Of a DNA stretch of 64,000 nucleotides, positions 35,632 through 46,740 are shown one piece after another. Each line of letters starts with the position of its first letter. The stretch's first letter is position 1. Source of the DNA: Moniliella sp. 'wahieum' (Eukaryota > Basidiomycota > Moniliellomycetes > Moniliellales > Moniliellaceae); NCBI GenBank assembly GCA_003971905.1, contig RSEE01000129.1, forward strand, positions 62,001 to 126,000. Direction: 5' to 3'. The position numbers were made by a program, and so were the translations under genes. Under the pieces are notes generated by a model, which was not told the origin of the DNA, searched no databases, and saw only the letters and a program-made list of their open reading frames with translations.

Positions 35632-36793
35632 GGGTGGTGGCGGTGGGCAGGAGGGGGAGGAAGTGGCGGGGCGGGCGGAGGAAGGAGTGCGTGTGGGGTG
35701 GGCCGGGGGGGCAAGGCAGACAGGCCAGACGCCGGCGGGCGCTGTCGTGGGCTCGTCGGGGCAGGACGGGAGCGGGGCGGAAGGAGACGGGACGCCCGTG
35801 GGGAAGCGGGGGCACGGGCGCAGTGTGCGGGATGGCGGCGATAAGATGGGGTTAGGACGCTGGGCAGCCAGAAGCCAGACGGCCGACAGGCCACGTGTGC
35901 TGAACGAGCAACCAGGAGCAGCCCGCAGCGCACGCCCCCGAGCCTGCCCGAGCGCTGCGGGCCCGCCGGGGCCGGCCGGGAGACGCCACGAGCTGAGCGC
36001 GGCGGCGCTGGCGAGAGCATTTTGGTGCTGCAATGTTGCAAGGGGCCCCGTTGCTTTGTCCGAGGCAAGAGTGCGGATCTCGGAGCCAAGATGCAAATCT
36101 GATGCCGCCGCTCGCCGAGCTTGAAAGTATCAGCGCGGGCGCTGACTGCAATGCACCGATTGGGGCTGGGATGCCGCGGGTGGACTGGCGGGAGTTGGCC
36201 CGTGGGATGCATGGGATGGCGCAGCTGGCGAGGACAGCACGCCCAGGGAGCCACGCTGATGCTATGCATGCCCCCCCCCCGCCTCCTACCCCAGCCCAGC
36301 CCCACAGGCCACAGGCCACCGGCACGCAGCCCCACCCACACGCCCCTGCCTCCGCCCCACCCACCACCACCACCATCTCCCGCACCCTCTCTCCCGCCAC
36401 CGCCATCGCCATCCCCCCCCATCCCTAGTACCCGTTGCGCTTCTGGCTGTGTCCGCCGCCGCATATCACACCACACCACATCACACCCACGCCTCCCTCC
36501 CCGCCTTGTCCGTCTTGTCCGCCATGCCCGCCATGCCCGCCATGCCCCCTTGTCCGGGCAGCCTGGCGGGGCCTGGCTGCGGCGCCACGCGGGCGGACGA
36601 TGCGACGGCCGATCTCAGATGCGCCGCCCAGCCGCACGCGCAGCCGCCAAGCCAGCGCGCTGGCCGTCTTCCTGCTAGGGTTGCCTGCCCCGCCACGTGG
36701 CCGCCTCTCTCACGCAGGCCTTCCCAGCTGGGCATTCACACTCCCTGCCAGCACCCTCCCGCGCCCCCCCCCCCACCGTCTCTTAGATCCCCC
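35632..36793. other. Intergenic, promoter side of the NRPS-like gene
   Basis: GC-rich DNA with C-runs near 36268-36278 and 36762-36772. A repeated CCGCCATGCC unit occurs near 36522-36550. No convincing gene. Confidence 0.5.
36675..36684 (+). promoter_or_regulatory. CTAGGGTTGC element upstream of the NRPS-like gene
   Basis: Same word as at 31978, on the coding strand, 110 bp before the proposed ATG. Confidence 0.4.
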
Positions 36794-39700
36794 ATGCTGC
36801 CCCCCACCTCCGACGACCTTGCCTCGCTCTTCGAGGCGCAGGCCGCCCGCACCCCCTCCCTCCCTGCCCTCGAGGACCAGGACACAGACACGCCCCTCAC
36901 CTATGCCCAGCTCGAGCAAGAGACCCGCCTGTGGGCCCAAGAGCTGCGCGCCAAGCACGTCGGCACCGACGACCTAGTGGGCATCCTCATGCCCGCTGCG
37001 CCACCTACGTCGTCGCCGCCCTCGCTGCCCTCCGCGCGGGTGGGGCCTTCTTGGTACTCGAGATGGCGTACCCTGACAACCTGCTCCACAACGTCCTCGC
37101 TGATGCCCAGCCCAAGGTTGTCCTCACTCTCGCTTCCCAGCGCTCCCGCCTGCCTGCCTCCATCCCTACCATCGAGATGGACACCACGCGTCCCACCGCC
37201 TCTGTCGAGGCAGAGCCGGTGCCGCTGCCCCCTCGCTCGCCCGATCAATTGGCCTTTGTCTCGTACTCCTCGGGTACCACGGGCCAGCCCAAGGGGATTG
37301 CCAACCCCCACAAAGCGGCCACCGGGTCCTATGCACTGCGCTTTGCTCTCTCCGACCTGCACCCGGGCGATCGGGTCGCATGCAACGTCTTTCTCATCTG
37401 GGAAATGCTCCGTCCTCTTTGCGCGGCGCGACGACCGTCGTCGTGCCTGACCTGCACTCGTACGACCCTGAGGGCCTCCTCACCTTTCTTCAAACCCGCA
37501 AGATCACCGAAACACTCATGACGCCCACCTTGCTCGCAACCTTGCTCGCCCGGCATGACGATGTGCTGGCCTTGCCAGACTTGCGCACTCTCTGGCTCAA
37601 CGGCGAGGTCGTGCCGCTGGACTTGGCCCGCCGCGCGTCCCGCGCCCTTCCCCATGTTCGCCTACTCAACCTCTACTCGATTTCCGAGACCCATGAGGTG
37701 GCTGCGGGTGACATTGGTGTTCTTCTCACATTGCCAGAGATTCAGGGGCGCAGTGTGTGTCCCGTGGGACCGTTGCTGGACCCGGAGCATGCGCTGCTCC
37801 TGCAGCCCGACAGTTTGGTCCGCGTGCCCCCGGGCGAAGCGGGGGAACTGTGCGTGACAGGCCCGCTTTTGGCCCGCGGGTACCTCAACCTTCCGCTTCA
37901 GACCGAACGCGCCTTTGTGCCTTCCCCGCAGGGGAATGGGGAACGCATGTACCGTACCGGCGACTTGGCGCGTCTGTTGCCTTCGGGCGCTCTCGAAATC
38001 ACAGGCCGGATGGGCGGGATGATCAAACGCGCGGGTACACGGTACACCCCTCGGCGGTGCAGGCGGCGGTAGTCAAGTACCTTGCTGTTCAGGCATGTGC
38101 AGTGGTGGGGCATGGCGAAGGGTTGGAGAAGCGCTTGGTGGCCTACATTGTTCCCGATCCGTCGCGCGAGGAAAAAGTGGTGATTGAGCCGTCGGGCCAC
38201 AGCCCCAGCGCCAACAAGCTGCTCCAGCCTCACTTGGCACAGTACATGATCCCTACGCTGTGGGTTCAGGTCCCTTCCTTGCCCACCCACGGCGTTAGCG
38301 GTAAGATTGATCTTTCCTCCCTCCCTTCGCCACCTGTCACCCGGCCCTCCACTCGGCCCTCTACGCGCCCCACCTCCCCCCGCGGCGGCACAGCGCTGGG
38401 CGCCCAGCCGGTTAAGGAAAGCACCTTGGTGGAACTGTGGTCGATCTTGCTAGGCGTCCCGGCTAGCACCGTCTTGGCTGGCCACTCGTTCTTCGAACTA
38501 GGCGGACACTCGCTCTTGTTGGCCGATTTGGCAGGGAGACTGAGCAAGCAATTTGGGTTCACTGTCCCCTGGGTGCGTTGGCCGCAGACCCATCCTTGAC
38601 GGGCCACCTGACTGCCATCACCGCCGCGCGCGACGGGCACCTTGCCGAGTTGCAGGCCGACCTGCCTAAGATTATGCAAGCCGACGCTGTCTTGGCCCCG
38701 GATGTGCGTCGCTTGTCGGAAAAGCCGTCGGGCACCCATATTCTCCTCACGGGCTCGACGGGTACCTGGGAGCGTTTTTGTTGCACGCCCTTGCCGCCCA
38801 TACTGCTGCCGACGTGAAGATCATCTGCCTCATCCGGTTCCCGTACCCTACCGAGAACTGCACTCCGGCTGGCTTGGCCCGCATCCGAGCCAACCTGAAC
38901 GACCTGGGTCTGTGGTCGGACGCGTTGCTGGACAAGATTGAAGTGGTGCCGGGCAACTTGCCTCAGGCCCAATTCGGGCTTTCGGACGAAGCGTTTGTTG
39001 CGCTGGCCAAACGGGTGGGCACGGTGGTGCATGCGGCGGCAGCGGTCAACTTGGTGTACCCGTATGCTGCCTTGCGCGCGCCCAACGTGGGTGGTACACG
39101 GGAAATTCTGCGTCTGTGCAGTATTGGTGGCGCGGCACTGCACCACATCTCGACCAATGGTGCTCTCACCCTGGGCCAGTGGAGCGAAACCTCCCACTTG
39201 ACCCTGGAGCAAGCGCTGGCCATTCCGGATGGGTATGGGCAGAGCAAATGGGTAGCGGAACAGTTGGTTCGGCAAGCGCAAGCGCGTGGCTTGCCCGCCT
39301 ACATTTACCGTCCAGGGACCTTGTCGGGCAGTTGCGACACGGGGGCCAGCAACCCGTACGATATGCTGGATGCTGTGCTGGTGGAAGCATTGAGGATGGG
39401 CGTTGCGCCCACCTTGCCCGACTGGCGGATCGAATTGACCCCGGTCAACTATGTAGCTGAGGCAGTTGCGACACTAGCCACGACCGAGGTGAGCGAGCGC
39501 TTGCCCGTCTACCATCTCGCCAACCCGGCACCTCCCTTCCGACGAATGTTTACTACGCTCGCGCACTTGGGCTACCCTACCACCCGCCTCGCCTTTGACG
39601 ACTGGCGTACCGCCTGGTTCGCCACCTTGCCTCCGCCCGAAGAAGGCGATCCTAATCACCAAGTGCCTTTCCCAGCCTCGATCTTGCGCAGCGGCTTCCC

Positions 39701-40672
39701 TTCGCCCGAAGCGTTGGCCCACCAACCCATCTTGCACGACGAAGCAACGCAGCGGGTCCTGGTACCGTTGCTAGGACCTCGGCCTGCGCTGGATGCCGCG
39801 CTGTGGCGGACGTATGCGCGTCACTTTTATGCGCGGGGCTGGTTGCCACATGGTCCGGCGCCGCTCAGTGAGGCAGAAGCGCGCCTGGCAGCCCAAGCGG
39901 CTGCGAAGAGCGCTCGTGCTCGCCGTGGTCGGTTGGCGGGCAAGGTCGCTGTGATTACCGGTGCTTCGTCAGGGATTGGCGCGGCGGTGGCAGAGGCCTT
40001 GGTGGCGGAAGGCGCGCGGGTGTCGTTGGCGGCCCGTCGGGCCGCCACGCTCAGTGCGTTGAAGCAAGAGTTGCAAACGCGCCATGCGGGCGCAGAGGTG
40101 CACGTTGTCCCGACCGATGTCACGTCGCAAAAGGCGGTGGAGGCGTTGGTGCAGTCGACGGAGCAGGAGCTTGGGCCGGTGGACATCTTGGTATCGTGTG
40201 CGGGCGTGATGTACTTTACCATGATGGCCAATGTGCAGATGGAGCAGTGGGAGCAAACGGTCGATGTCAACTGCAAGGGGTTACTATCTGTCTGGGAGCC
40301 TGTCTACCTGGCATGCTCCAACGTCACCGGGGCCATGTGGTTGCCATCTCGTCCGATGCAGGTCGCAAGACGTTTGCCGGTCTCGGCGTCTACTCAGCAA
40401 GCAAGTTCTTTGTCGAATCCACACTGCAGGCACTCCGGCTCGAGACGGCCAACTCGGGATTACGCGTCACCTCCATCCAGCCTGGCAATGTCGCGACCGA
40501 CTTGCTGGGCATGTCGACGGACCAGCAAGCGCTCGAAGCGTACGGTACGCCCTCGGGAGCCAAGGTGCTCGATGCGAGCGATGTGGCCCAGGCCATCGTC
40601 TATGCCCTGGTCCAGCCCGAACATGTGGCCGTGAATGAGGTGCTGGTCGAGCCGCGGGAGGAACCGATCTAA
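36794..40672 (+). CDS. NRPS-like carboxylic acid reductase fused to a short-chain dehydrogenase (A-T-R-SDR)
   Basis: One module without a condensation domain. Order seen: adenylation domain (TYAQLEQE, LAFVSYSSGTTGQPKGI, MYRTGDLARLLPSGALEITG, SGKIDLSSLP with the late Lys), carrier domain (FFELGGHSLLLADL, Ser for the phosphopantetheine arm), NAD(P)H thioester reductase (LLTGSTG-YLGAFLLHALA, VHAAAAVNLVYPY, GYGQSKWVAEQLV), then an SDR domain (VAVITGASSGIGAAVAEAL, LVSCAGVMYF, YSASKFFVESTLQAL). Expected chemistry: activate a carboxylic acid, load it on the carrier, release it reductively as aldehyde, perhaps followed by a further reduction by the SDR. This layout matches fungal A-T-R-SDR enzymes of the NPS10 type as I remember them. 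Six frame changes (about 36985, 37395, 38020, 38570, 38765, 40280), each one missing base. Start at 36794 (MLPPTSDDLASLFEAQA); stop TAA at 40670-40672. Substrate not predictable here. Confidence 0.92.
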
Positions 40673-41193
40673 GTCGGTCGAGAGGGCGAAGGCCGGGGGG
40701 GGACAAGACGCAAGCCGATGGGATGGCGAGCCAGTTCCTTGAATTGTTATTATGTGCCTATCATATGCTAGTCAACTCAATAGTCCACTTGATTCCCGAG
40801 ATAGAAACAAGAACAAGCCAATAAAATGACGGGGGGGGGGGGGGAGCGCCTCCTGTCTAGCCTACTGCCCTGCCACGCAGAGACAAACAGTGGTCGCAAG
40901 TCCCCTGAACGAAGCGGAGCGTGGAGCCCCCATCTCCCTGAAATGTGAATCGGAAAGGGCAATTGCACCGGCAGATCTTCGTCCGGCCGGGCACGGGGCG
41001 TGGGACGTCGGGGGGGAAGGGAGCATAGTGGGAAGGAGGAGGAATAGACTGGGTTCTGCTCGCCGATGAGAGTGGGGGATGGGTGGAGGAGTGTGGGCCA
41101 CGAAACCTACTGGTTCGCTTCAAGAGCAAGTGGCCGGCGTAGCGTATGGTTTTGGTACGCACGATACGGCGCCTCAGGCCTCACTGGCTCACC
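40673..41193. other. Convergent intergenic region
   Basis: Between the stop codons of the NRPS-like and SERINC genes. A 13-base G run lies near 40831-40843. No gene seen. Confidence 0.6.
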
Positions 41194-42747
41194 TCAGTAG
41201 TCAAACCGGTCCGGGAAGAGCAGCGGGGCAAGCAAGCTCCACGTATACAACCCCACACATACCCAAGAACTCACGATCCGCATCCACATCGACGTGCTGG
41301 AGCGCCCAATCAAGGCTACGGGGCCTTCCTCGGAATCCGACTCGTCCGCCTCGCTCAACTTGACCCACCGCCAGTCGGTCAACAGCATGGCCGTGTAGCA
41401 AGCGGCCATGGCAAAGACCAAGTGGAAAAAGGCATAGTTGTACCTTGTCCCGTTCCGCTCATCGTCGCCTTCGTCGCTGTTTCCGTTGGCCATAGCTTCT
41501 TCTTCTTCTCTCCGCCTCGGCCTCGTCCAGCGCCGACTGCGGGATCGCACCAGCTTCCACCGCCGCCTGCAGCGCTTGGATTCGCATCGTCGTCCGTCCA
41601 GCCGATGGCGGCTCGGTAATCACCCCCCCACGCGCTTCGGCATCGCTGCTGGCCAGAGGACCATAGCCCATCGGCGCCGTCGCATACGACGCTACTTCGT
41701 ACTTGTTGCGTTCGGCGCGTGCCTTGCCGACCAAGGTGTTGGACTGGGTCGCAGCTCGACTGGTGCTGTACGCAATGGCCAAAAAGGTGAACAAGGCCCC
41801 GACCACCGCGGTGGTCGTCTTGACCGATCCACCGCGGCCCGCGTAATCGGGTTGCACTTCTCGTCGTCGCGGTTGATCACGGCCGAGGCGGTGAGGTAGG
41901 AGCAGTAGGCAGCCACCATGGAGGCTTGGGCCAGGCCCGAGCGCGGGTTGGCCGTCTGCACAGCAGGCGAAATGGAAAGGAAAGTAAGGGCAAGGATGAG
42001 GATGAGGTTGAGGCTGATCAAGCTTTGGTTGAGATGGCACCCTTCCGAAGCAAAGAACCCATACAGCACCCCCGTCACACTGAGCGCCACCACGTACATG
42101 CCCACCGTGCTGCCAATCAGGGTGAACTTCCAAAAGTCCGATTCGGTGCGTTCCCAGTTATCCAAGCACGTCTCCGACCACGTGTAGACAAAGTCGATCA
42201 GCAGAACCAGTCCCACCACGATAAAGCAAGTGGCGAGCAACAAGGCGGGGTAGGTGCCCCAAACAACGAAAAAGCCATTGGGAACAAAAAACATACCCAC
42301 CACCAACACGGCCCATAACAGTACCTTGGGACCCCACCAACCATTCTGCAACGCAGCACGACGCGACCGGGTATCCTTGACCCCAATCAACGCCGCGCCC
42401 AGCACAAGGTGCAGCAGCACCAACGCAAACGTGATGCGGTGCACGGCCAACAGGCCATAGCACCGGTCCCGGTCCGCATGGCAGTCCATCCGGATCCAAC
42501 TGTAGGACCACTGCTCTAGTTTGCGCACTGCGAGGGGCGTGCGGCTCACCCAGGCCAGCAGTGCATCGAGACAGAAGAGCAGCGCATAACCCACGCGGGT
42601 CGCAATGCTGCTCTGGCAGTTGCACGACTTGAACAGCGCCGAGGCGGCAGTGGATGTGCAGAAGCACGCGGCTGCGCTTAGACACGACGTGCCCAGCCCA
42701 GCCAGCGCGCCTCCGCCCAGCAACGGAAGCGATAACAGCGCGCCCAT
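41194..42747 (-). CDS. SERINC/Tms1 membrane protein
   Basis: Multi-pass membrane protein of the serine incorporator family. From the ATG at 42747 (MGALLSLPLL) the typical small-residue N-terminus with Cys pairs follows (CNCQSSIATRVGYALLF), then a long series of helices: HRITFALVLLHLVLGAALIG, VLLWAVLVVGMFFVPNGFF, LLLATCFIVVGLVLLIDFVY and TWSETCLDNW. The C-terminus carries HLVFAMAACYTAMLLTDW, an acidic loop (SEADESDSEEGP), then WVCVGLYTWSLLAPLLFP ending DRFDY. Two frame changes near 41500-41560 and 41830. Animal SERINCs act as lipid scramblases; the fungal role is poorly known. The gene is co-directional with the AP-2 appendage gene upstream. Confidence 0.92.
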
Positions 42748-43199
42748 TGCCCTGGACGCAGATGGAGACGGTGGCGGCGCTCGTCCGAGGCGGTGGCGGC
42801 GGCGGCAGCAACGAGGCGGCAACCCTAACGAGAGGCAGCGGGAGGGTTGTGAAATGTTCACGCTCCTGCGCCCGCACGTGAGCTATGACGACATGGCCGT
42901 CAAACAGCAACGTTTAACCGACTGTGATATTGCTAAAGTGCAGTCCGAATGGTCATGGACTGCTCGGCATGGCCTAGCGCCAGAGTTAGGCGCTAAAAGC
43001 GATGACCACTCCAACCCAGGGTCAGCAGCGCACAGGGCAGACCAAGAAGAATAGAGTCAAATGCGGTCCCTAACAAGGAGCGGGGAGGGATGCGCGCAAC
43101 CAAGGAAGGAGAGGAGAGAGGAGAGGAGGTAGCCAGCGATACCTGCAGGCTTGCGATGAGAGGCTCAACATGAACCACAATCCCAAAGCAAAGGTGGAG
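42748..43199. other. Short intergenic, SERINC promoter
   Basis: Contains the reverse-strand CTAGGGTTGC-like element at 42819-42828. The rest has no gene. Confidence 0.55.
42819..42828 (-). promoter_or_regulatory. TTAGGGTTGC element upstream of SERINC
   Basis: Plus strand reads GCAACCCTAA, so the coding strand of the SERINC gene reads TTAGGGTTGC, 72 bp before its ATG. It matches nine of the ten bases of the repeated word. Confidence 0.4.
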
Positions 43200-44383
43200 C
43201 TAGAGGGCAAGGCCCAGTTGGTGAACGAAGTAGGTGCATAGGTGGTAGGATGCACTGGCATTAGTAGTTCGCGTGGTAAGGCGCGCTAACTGCAGAGGGG
43301 TAGAGAAGCGTCAGTACGAGTAGCCAGGGAGGTGGGCGAGAGCAGGAGGAGGAAAAAGAAAAGGAATGCCATATGGGGGCGGAGGAGGAGAGAGAAACCA
43401 AGTAAGGAGCAATACGTACTCCCGATTGCCGATTGAGTTCCAGACGCAACAGGCACCCCACATTGCCCAGGCGAGAAGTATGCAGGACCCCAGCCCCGAC
43501 CAAGTTGGCTGGGTTCTTGTCGATCCCTGGCAGTTGGGCAAAGCCAGCACGGGAGAGGATCTGACGCGCACGCAACAGGGCGTTCCCGACCGCTTGGTCA
43601 TGCTCCCGTGCTGCTGCAGGGTCCATGACCGCAGGTGGTAGGTCAGAAGACGGAGGGTTGGCATGGGCCAACGAAGGGTGGGAAGGCGGGGCAAGGGGGA
43701 AGATGCGCTGGGCTTCGCATGGGTTGGCCGAACCAATCTGGTGCCAGCGAGCGAAAAAGTCTGAAGCACCCAACGGACCCGCCACGGGCTCTAGGAAGCG
43801 CGAAAGCGGTAGCGGGAGGGGGAGCAAGAGGTGTACGCGCTTCCCGCCCGCGACGGAGGCAGGGGAAGGTTGTATGGTGGGGTGAACAAAACGAACTTCC
43901 AGCACCAAGGGAGATTGTCCCATTTGCCCACTTGCATAAGGCATCGCGCACTCTACGCGCACTACGTGGCCCAGTTGCGTTTCGGGAGCCAAGGCCAAGG
44001 GCATATCATCAAGGGCGGGTAGGCTAGAGCGGATCGAGAGCGGCGCGGAGCTGGAGTGGCTGTGGGAGAAGGGGAGGTGTCAGGCACGGAGCGAGCGCGT
44101 ACGTTAACCGAAAATTCCTCTCAACACGCCGAGGGGAGCTTGTTGCCATAGAAGATGGCCACGTCCCCTGGCCCCGATCGATATTGCGAAAGGCGGTTTT
44201 GAGCCCGATTTGGATGGTCTCAGACTCGTACAACACCGCCTCGCCTCGGTCGAGCAATGCGGAGTACCGTGCGGGGGATATGGCTGGCGTCAATGGTCCG
44301 GTGGGCGTGGCGATTGAAGGTGGTGCCAGCGCCTGAGGCGCCGCGGGCGGCATGACATGGACAGCTGCCATGGGTGGAAGCAC
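43200..44383 (-). CDS. AP-2 alpha-adaptin appendage domain (trunk absent)
   Basis: C-terminal ear of the clathrin adaptor alpha subunit. After a Pro-rich hinge-like start (MLPPMAAVHVMPPAAPQ), the beta-sandwich subdomain shows VLYESETIQIGLKTAFRN and IFYGNKLPSA, and the platform shows DFFARWHQIG (the FF-RW site that binds DPF/W ligands), NPANLVGAGVLHTSRLGNVG and CLLRLELNRQS. A 130-bp intron at 43290-43419 joins RQSG to LARLTTRTTNASASYHLC, and the protein ends VHQLGLAL with TAG at 43200-43202. Full alpha-adaptins run to about 900-1000 residues with a large helical trunk; no trunk sequence is found in the 220 bp up to the tRNA at 44601 nor elsewhere in the window. Start at 44383 is the first plausible ATG but is uncertain. 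Confidence 0.85.
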
Positions 44384-44600
44384 ATGGAAAAAGAGGGAGG
44401 GAGCGGGGCGATTTCGCCTTGAATGCGACTGGCTAGTCGGAAGTCGCGAGAAAACGAGAAGAGGGACAGATAGGTCAAATCCAGATGATAGGCAAGCCGG
44501 GGGACGGGGGAGTGGATGATGGGAACTGGCTCATTGGGGGCGTGGCGGGGCCCATCATAGCAAATTGTTAGACTGTGATCCTGATGCAGCTGCTTATCCC

Positions 44601-44671
44601 GGCTCGATAGCGTAGTGGTAACGCATCCCTGGCCAATAGGCGATGACATGGGTTCGAATCCCATTCGAGTC
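44601..44671 (+). tRNA. tRNA, isotype unresolved (Trp CCA or Gly GCC)
   Basis: A 71-nt tRNA without intron. Acceptor halves GGCTCGA/TCGAGTC pair with one G-T, D stem GCGT/ACGC and T stem ATGGG/CCCAT are perfect, and the B box GGTTCGAATCC is canonical. The anticodon arm is imperfect: CCT/AGG closes a seven-base loop GGCCAAT, which gives CCA (Trp) but with G at position 33; a one-base deletion, as seen elsewhere in this sequence, would shift this. CTTCTTTT follows as a likely Pol III terminator. Confidence 0.75.
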
Positions 44672-45228
44672 TCTTCTTTTCCTCACTTTCCCCCGGGCTG
44701 TGCCCTCTCACACAAATGCTCTGGCTGAGGCCGAGGTGTGCTGAAGCTGAGGCAGGCTGAAGTAGGCTCAAGCTGAGGGTAAGGCGCGCTGAGGCAGGTG
44801 CAAGAATATGCAACACACAATTGATAAGATTGTATGTGACTCGGGTCGCCCTATCTTGCCAAATATTGCTGTTCAAGGTTCAAGAGGAACGTCGCATCCG
44901 CCGAGCCGGTCGCCACGTTGCTCCACTGCCCCCCCGCCGGGCCTGGCGCGGTGCTGCTGACACTGCCGCCATGCCCAGCGGATGGAGCTAGGGTTGCACC
45001 CTTCGGCTGCATTCGAGACGCGGCCAGGCGTCGATTTGATTCGCACTTCCGCCCCTGTCGTTCCGCCATGCGGCTTCTTCCCCGCCGCGGCGGGCGGCCA
45101 CGAGGAAGCTCGGCTTAGCTCAGCCGGGCCTGGGCGCTGTGGGCGGCTCGGGCTCAGCCCATCTGGTGAGGTGGGCGTGTCGAGCGACATCTTCCTCGTG
45201 CCCACCAACCACCTTCCCCTTGTCCATC
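44672..45228. other. Promoter side of the zinc-knuckle gene with degenerate CTGAGGC repeat
   Basis: 44720-44800 holds irregular CTGAGGC/CTGAAGC/AGGCTGAAG units. A CTAGGGTTGC element lies at 44988. No gene seen. Confidence 0.55.
44988..44997 (+). promoter_or_regulatory. CTAGGGTTGC element upstream of the Gis2-like gene
   Basis: Exact copy of the repeated ten-base word, on the coding strand, 232 bp before the ATG. Confidence 0.4.
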
Positions 45229-45818
45229 ATGGCCCGTCGTGCGCGCAGCTGCTTTGTGTGTGGAAAGCTCGGCCACCTCGCCTCGGAGTGCACCAGCCCC
45301 GAGCGGGTGTGCTTCAACTGTGGCAACCTGGGCCACGAGAGCAACGCTTGCCCCGAGCCCCACTCGGCCACCCAGCGCCAGTGCTACCGCTGTGGCCAGT
45401 CGGGCCACATCAAGGCCGACTGCCCCAACGAGCCCGTCCAAATTGAGCAGACCCCCGCCGCTGCCGGCAAGGCCTCCACCAACACCGAGACGCCTGCCCC
45501 CCGCCCGGCCAAGACCAAGGCATGCTACAACTGTGGCTCCCACGACCACTTGGCCCGCGACTGCCCTGAGCCGGCGTCAGGCGAGCCCGTGCCCGCGCCC
45601 AACACCTCGCGCGTGCGCTGCCGTAACTGCTCGGAGCGCGGCCACTTTGCCCGTGACTGCCCCAACGACAAGAAGTGCTACCGCTGCCAGGGCACTGGTC
45701 ACGTATGTTGACTTGTTTCTCGTCTTGTGTGCTTTTTTGGGTCTTGCTAACGTGTTATCCTTGTCTTTCACCTCCTCCCCAGATCGCGCGTGACTGCCCC
45801 AACGAGAAGGCGGAGTAA
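45229..45818 (+). CDS. CCHC zinc-knuckle protein, Gis2/CNBP family
   Basis: Small cytoplasmic nucleic-acid-binding protein linked to mRNA translation in yeast and animals. The ATG at 45229 gives MARRARSC. Six CCHC knuckles are visible: CFVCGKLGHLASEC, CFNCGNLGHESNAC, CYRCGQSGHIKADC, CYNCGSHDHLARDC, CRNCSERGHFARDC and CYRCQGTGHIARDC; family members usually have seven. A Pro/Ala/Thr-rich linker separates knuckles three and four. An 80-bp intron at 45703-45782 (GTATGT donor, GCTAACG branch) splits the last knuckle. Stop TAA at 45816-45818 after CPNEKAE. Unlike its neighbours the gene reads without frame changes. Confidence 0.95.
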
Positions 45819-46095
45819 ATGCCAGCGCATGCGTCTTTGCCTCCTGTTGGACAAGGCCTTTGATGTCTGTTGGCCTATGCTCGTTGTTGTTGCTTGGTTC
45901 GGTGTGGACTTGATATCCTATCACCTTCCCTCGCCCCCCACCCCCCCCCCCCCCCCTCCCATCCTCTCTGTTCGTTTTGTCTCACTATAGACCAGACGTT
46001 CCTTCTGCAAACTGCAGATCTCCATGTTCTAGCGGTCTGCCTCAAGACTGGACGGAAAGGCAGAGTGCATCCATAGGGAACACCATGGCCCAGTC

Positions 46096-46740
46096 ATGAT
46101 ACGGGAACTTCGCCGGTTAGTTACGGGCGCTCCGGTTAGCTCCGCACGCTGAGCCCCGCATGTCGTGGGCATCTTATCCAAACATGCGTCAGTCCCGTTA
46201 GACTAGCGAGAGAGCCAGAAGGAACACTATCCATGCCGCGGATCCTTTTCGCGGAGAGCCACGGGCGAACCGGACTTATAGTACGAAGTTTCGTATCTGC
46301 GGCGTCCGGTCTTGGAAGAACAGGCCGCGCTTGCCCCTTACTACTACTGTAGATTCCCCTTCTTCTGTTTATACCTGTCATAAGGCACTTGAGGCCAGGT
46401 TCCTCCTGTATATAAGCAGCCATGTCTATGGCTTTTTGCTAGCTGTGGTTCTTGTCGACCTGTCCCTGTCCCTGGTCTACCCCGACTTTCCATTCCTCTC
46501 TCGCCCTTCCACCGACTAGTACTACCCTTGCAAATTTACGATTCACGTCGATTACACTGCAAGCCGCGGTTACTCTCAGTAGAGCTTGCTTTCTTTGGGA
46601 CTCCGTCTGATTTCGCCTACTACAGCGCGTCGAGTTTGGTGACGCTGCGGGGAACAGCATTACCGCCGGTTACCCCGGAGCTCCTGGACCCCTTCGACTG
46701 CTCTGACGACCTACGTGCGCGGGTCCTACCCTAAGGGTCT
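46096..46740 (+). mobile_element. Possible LTR plus leader of a degenerate LTR retrotransposon
   Basis: 46096-46624 begins TGATACGGG and ends CTACTACA, the TG...CA form of an LTR. Inside are a TATATAAGCAG promoter-like site near 46410 and pyrimidine-rich DNA. Immediately after comes TTTGGTGACGCTGCGGGGAA (46634-46653), which resembles primer-binding or leader sequence of Ty3/gypsy elements. A short frame follows and stops by 46734; no gag or pol is present. No second LTR copy was found in the window, so this is a judgement from form. Confidence 0.4.
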
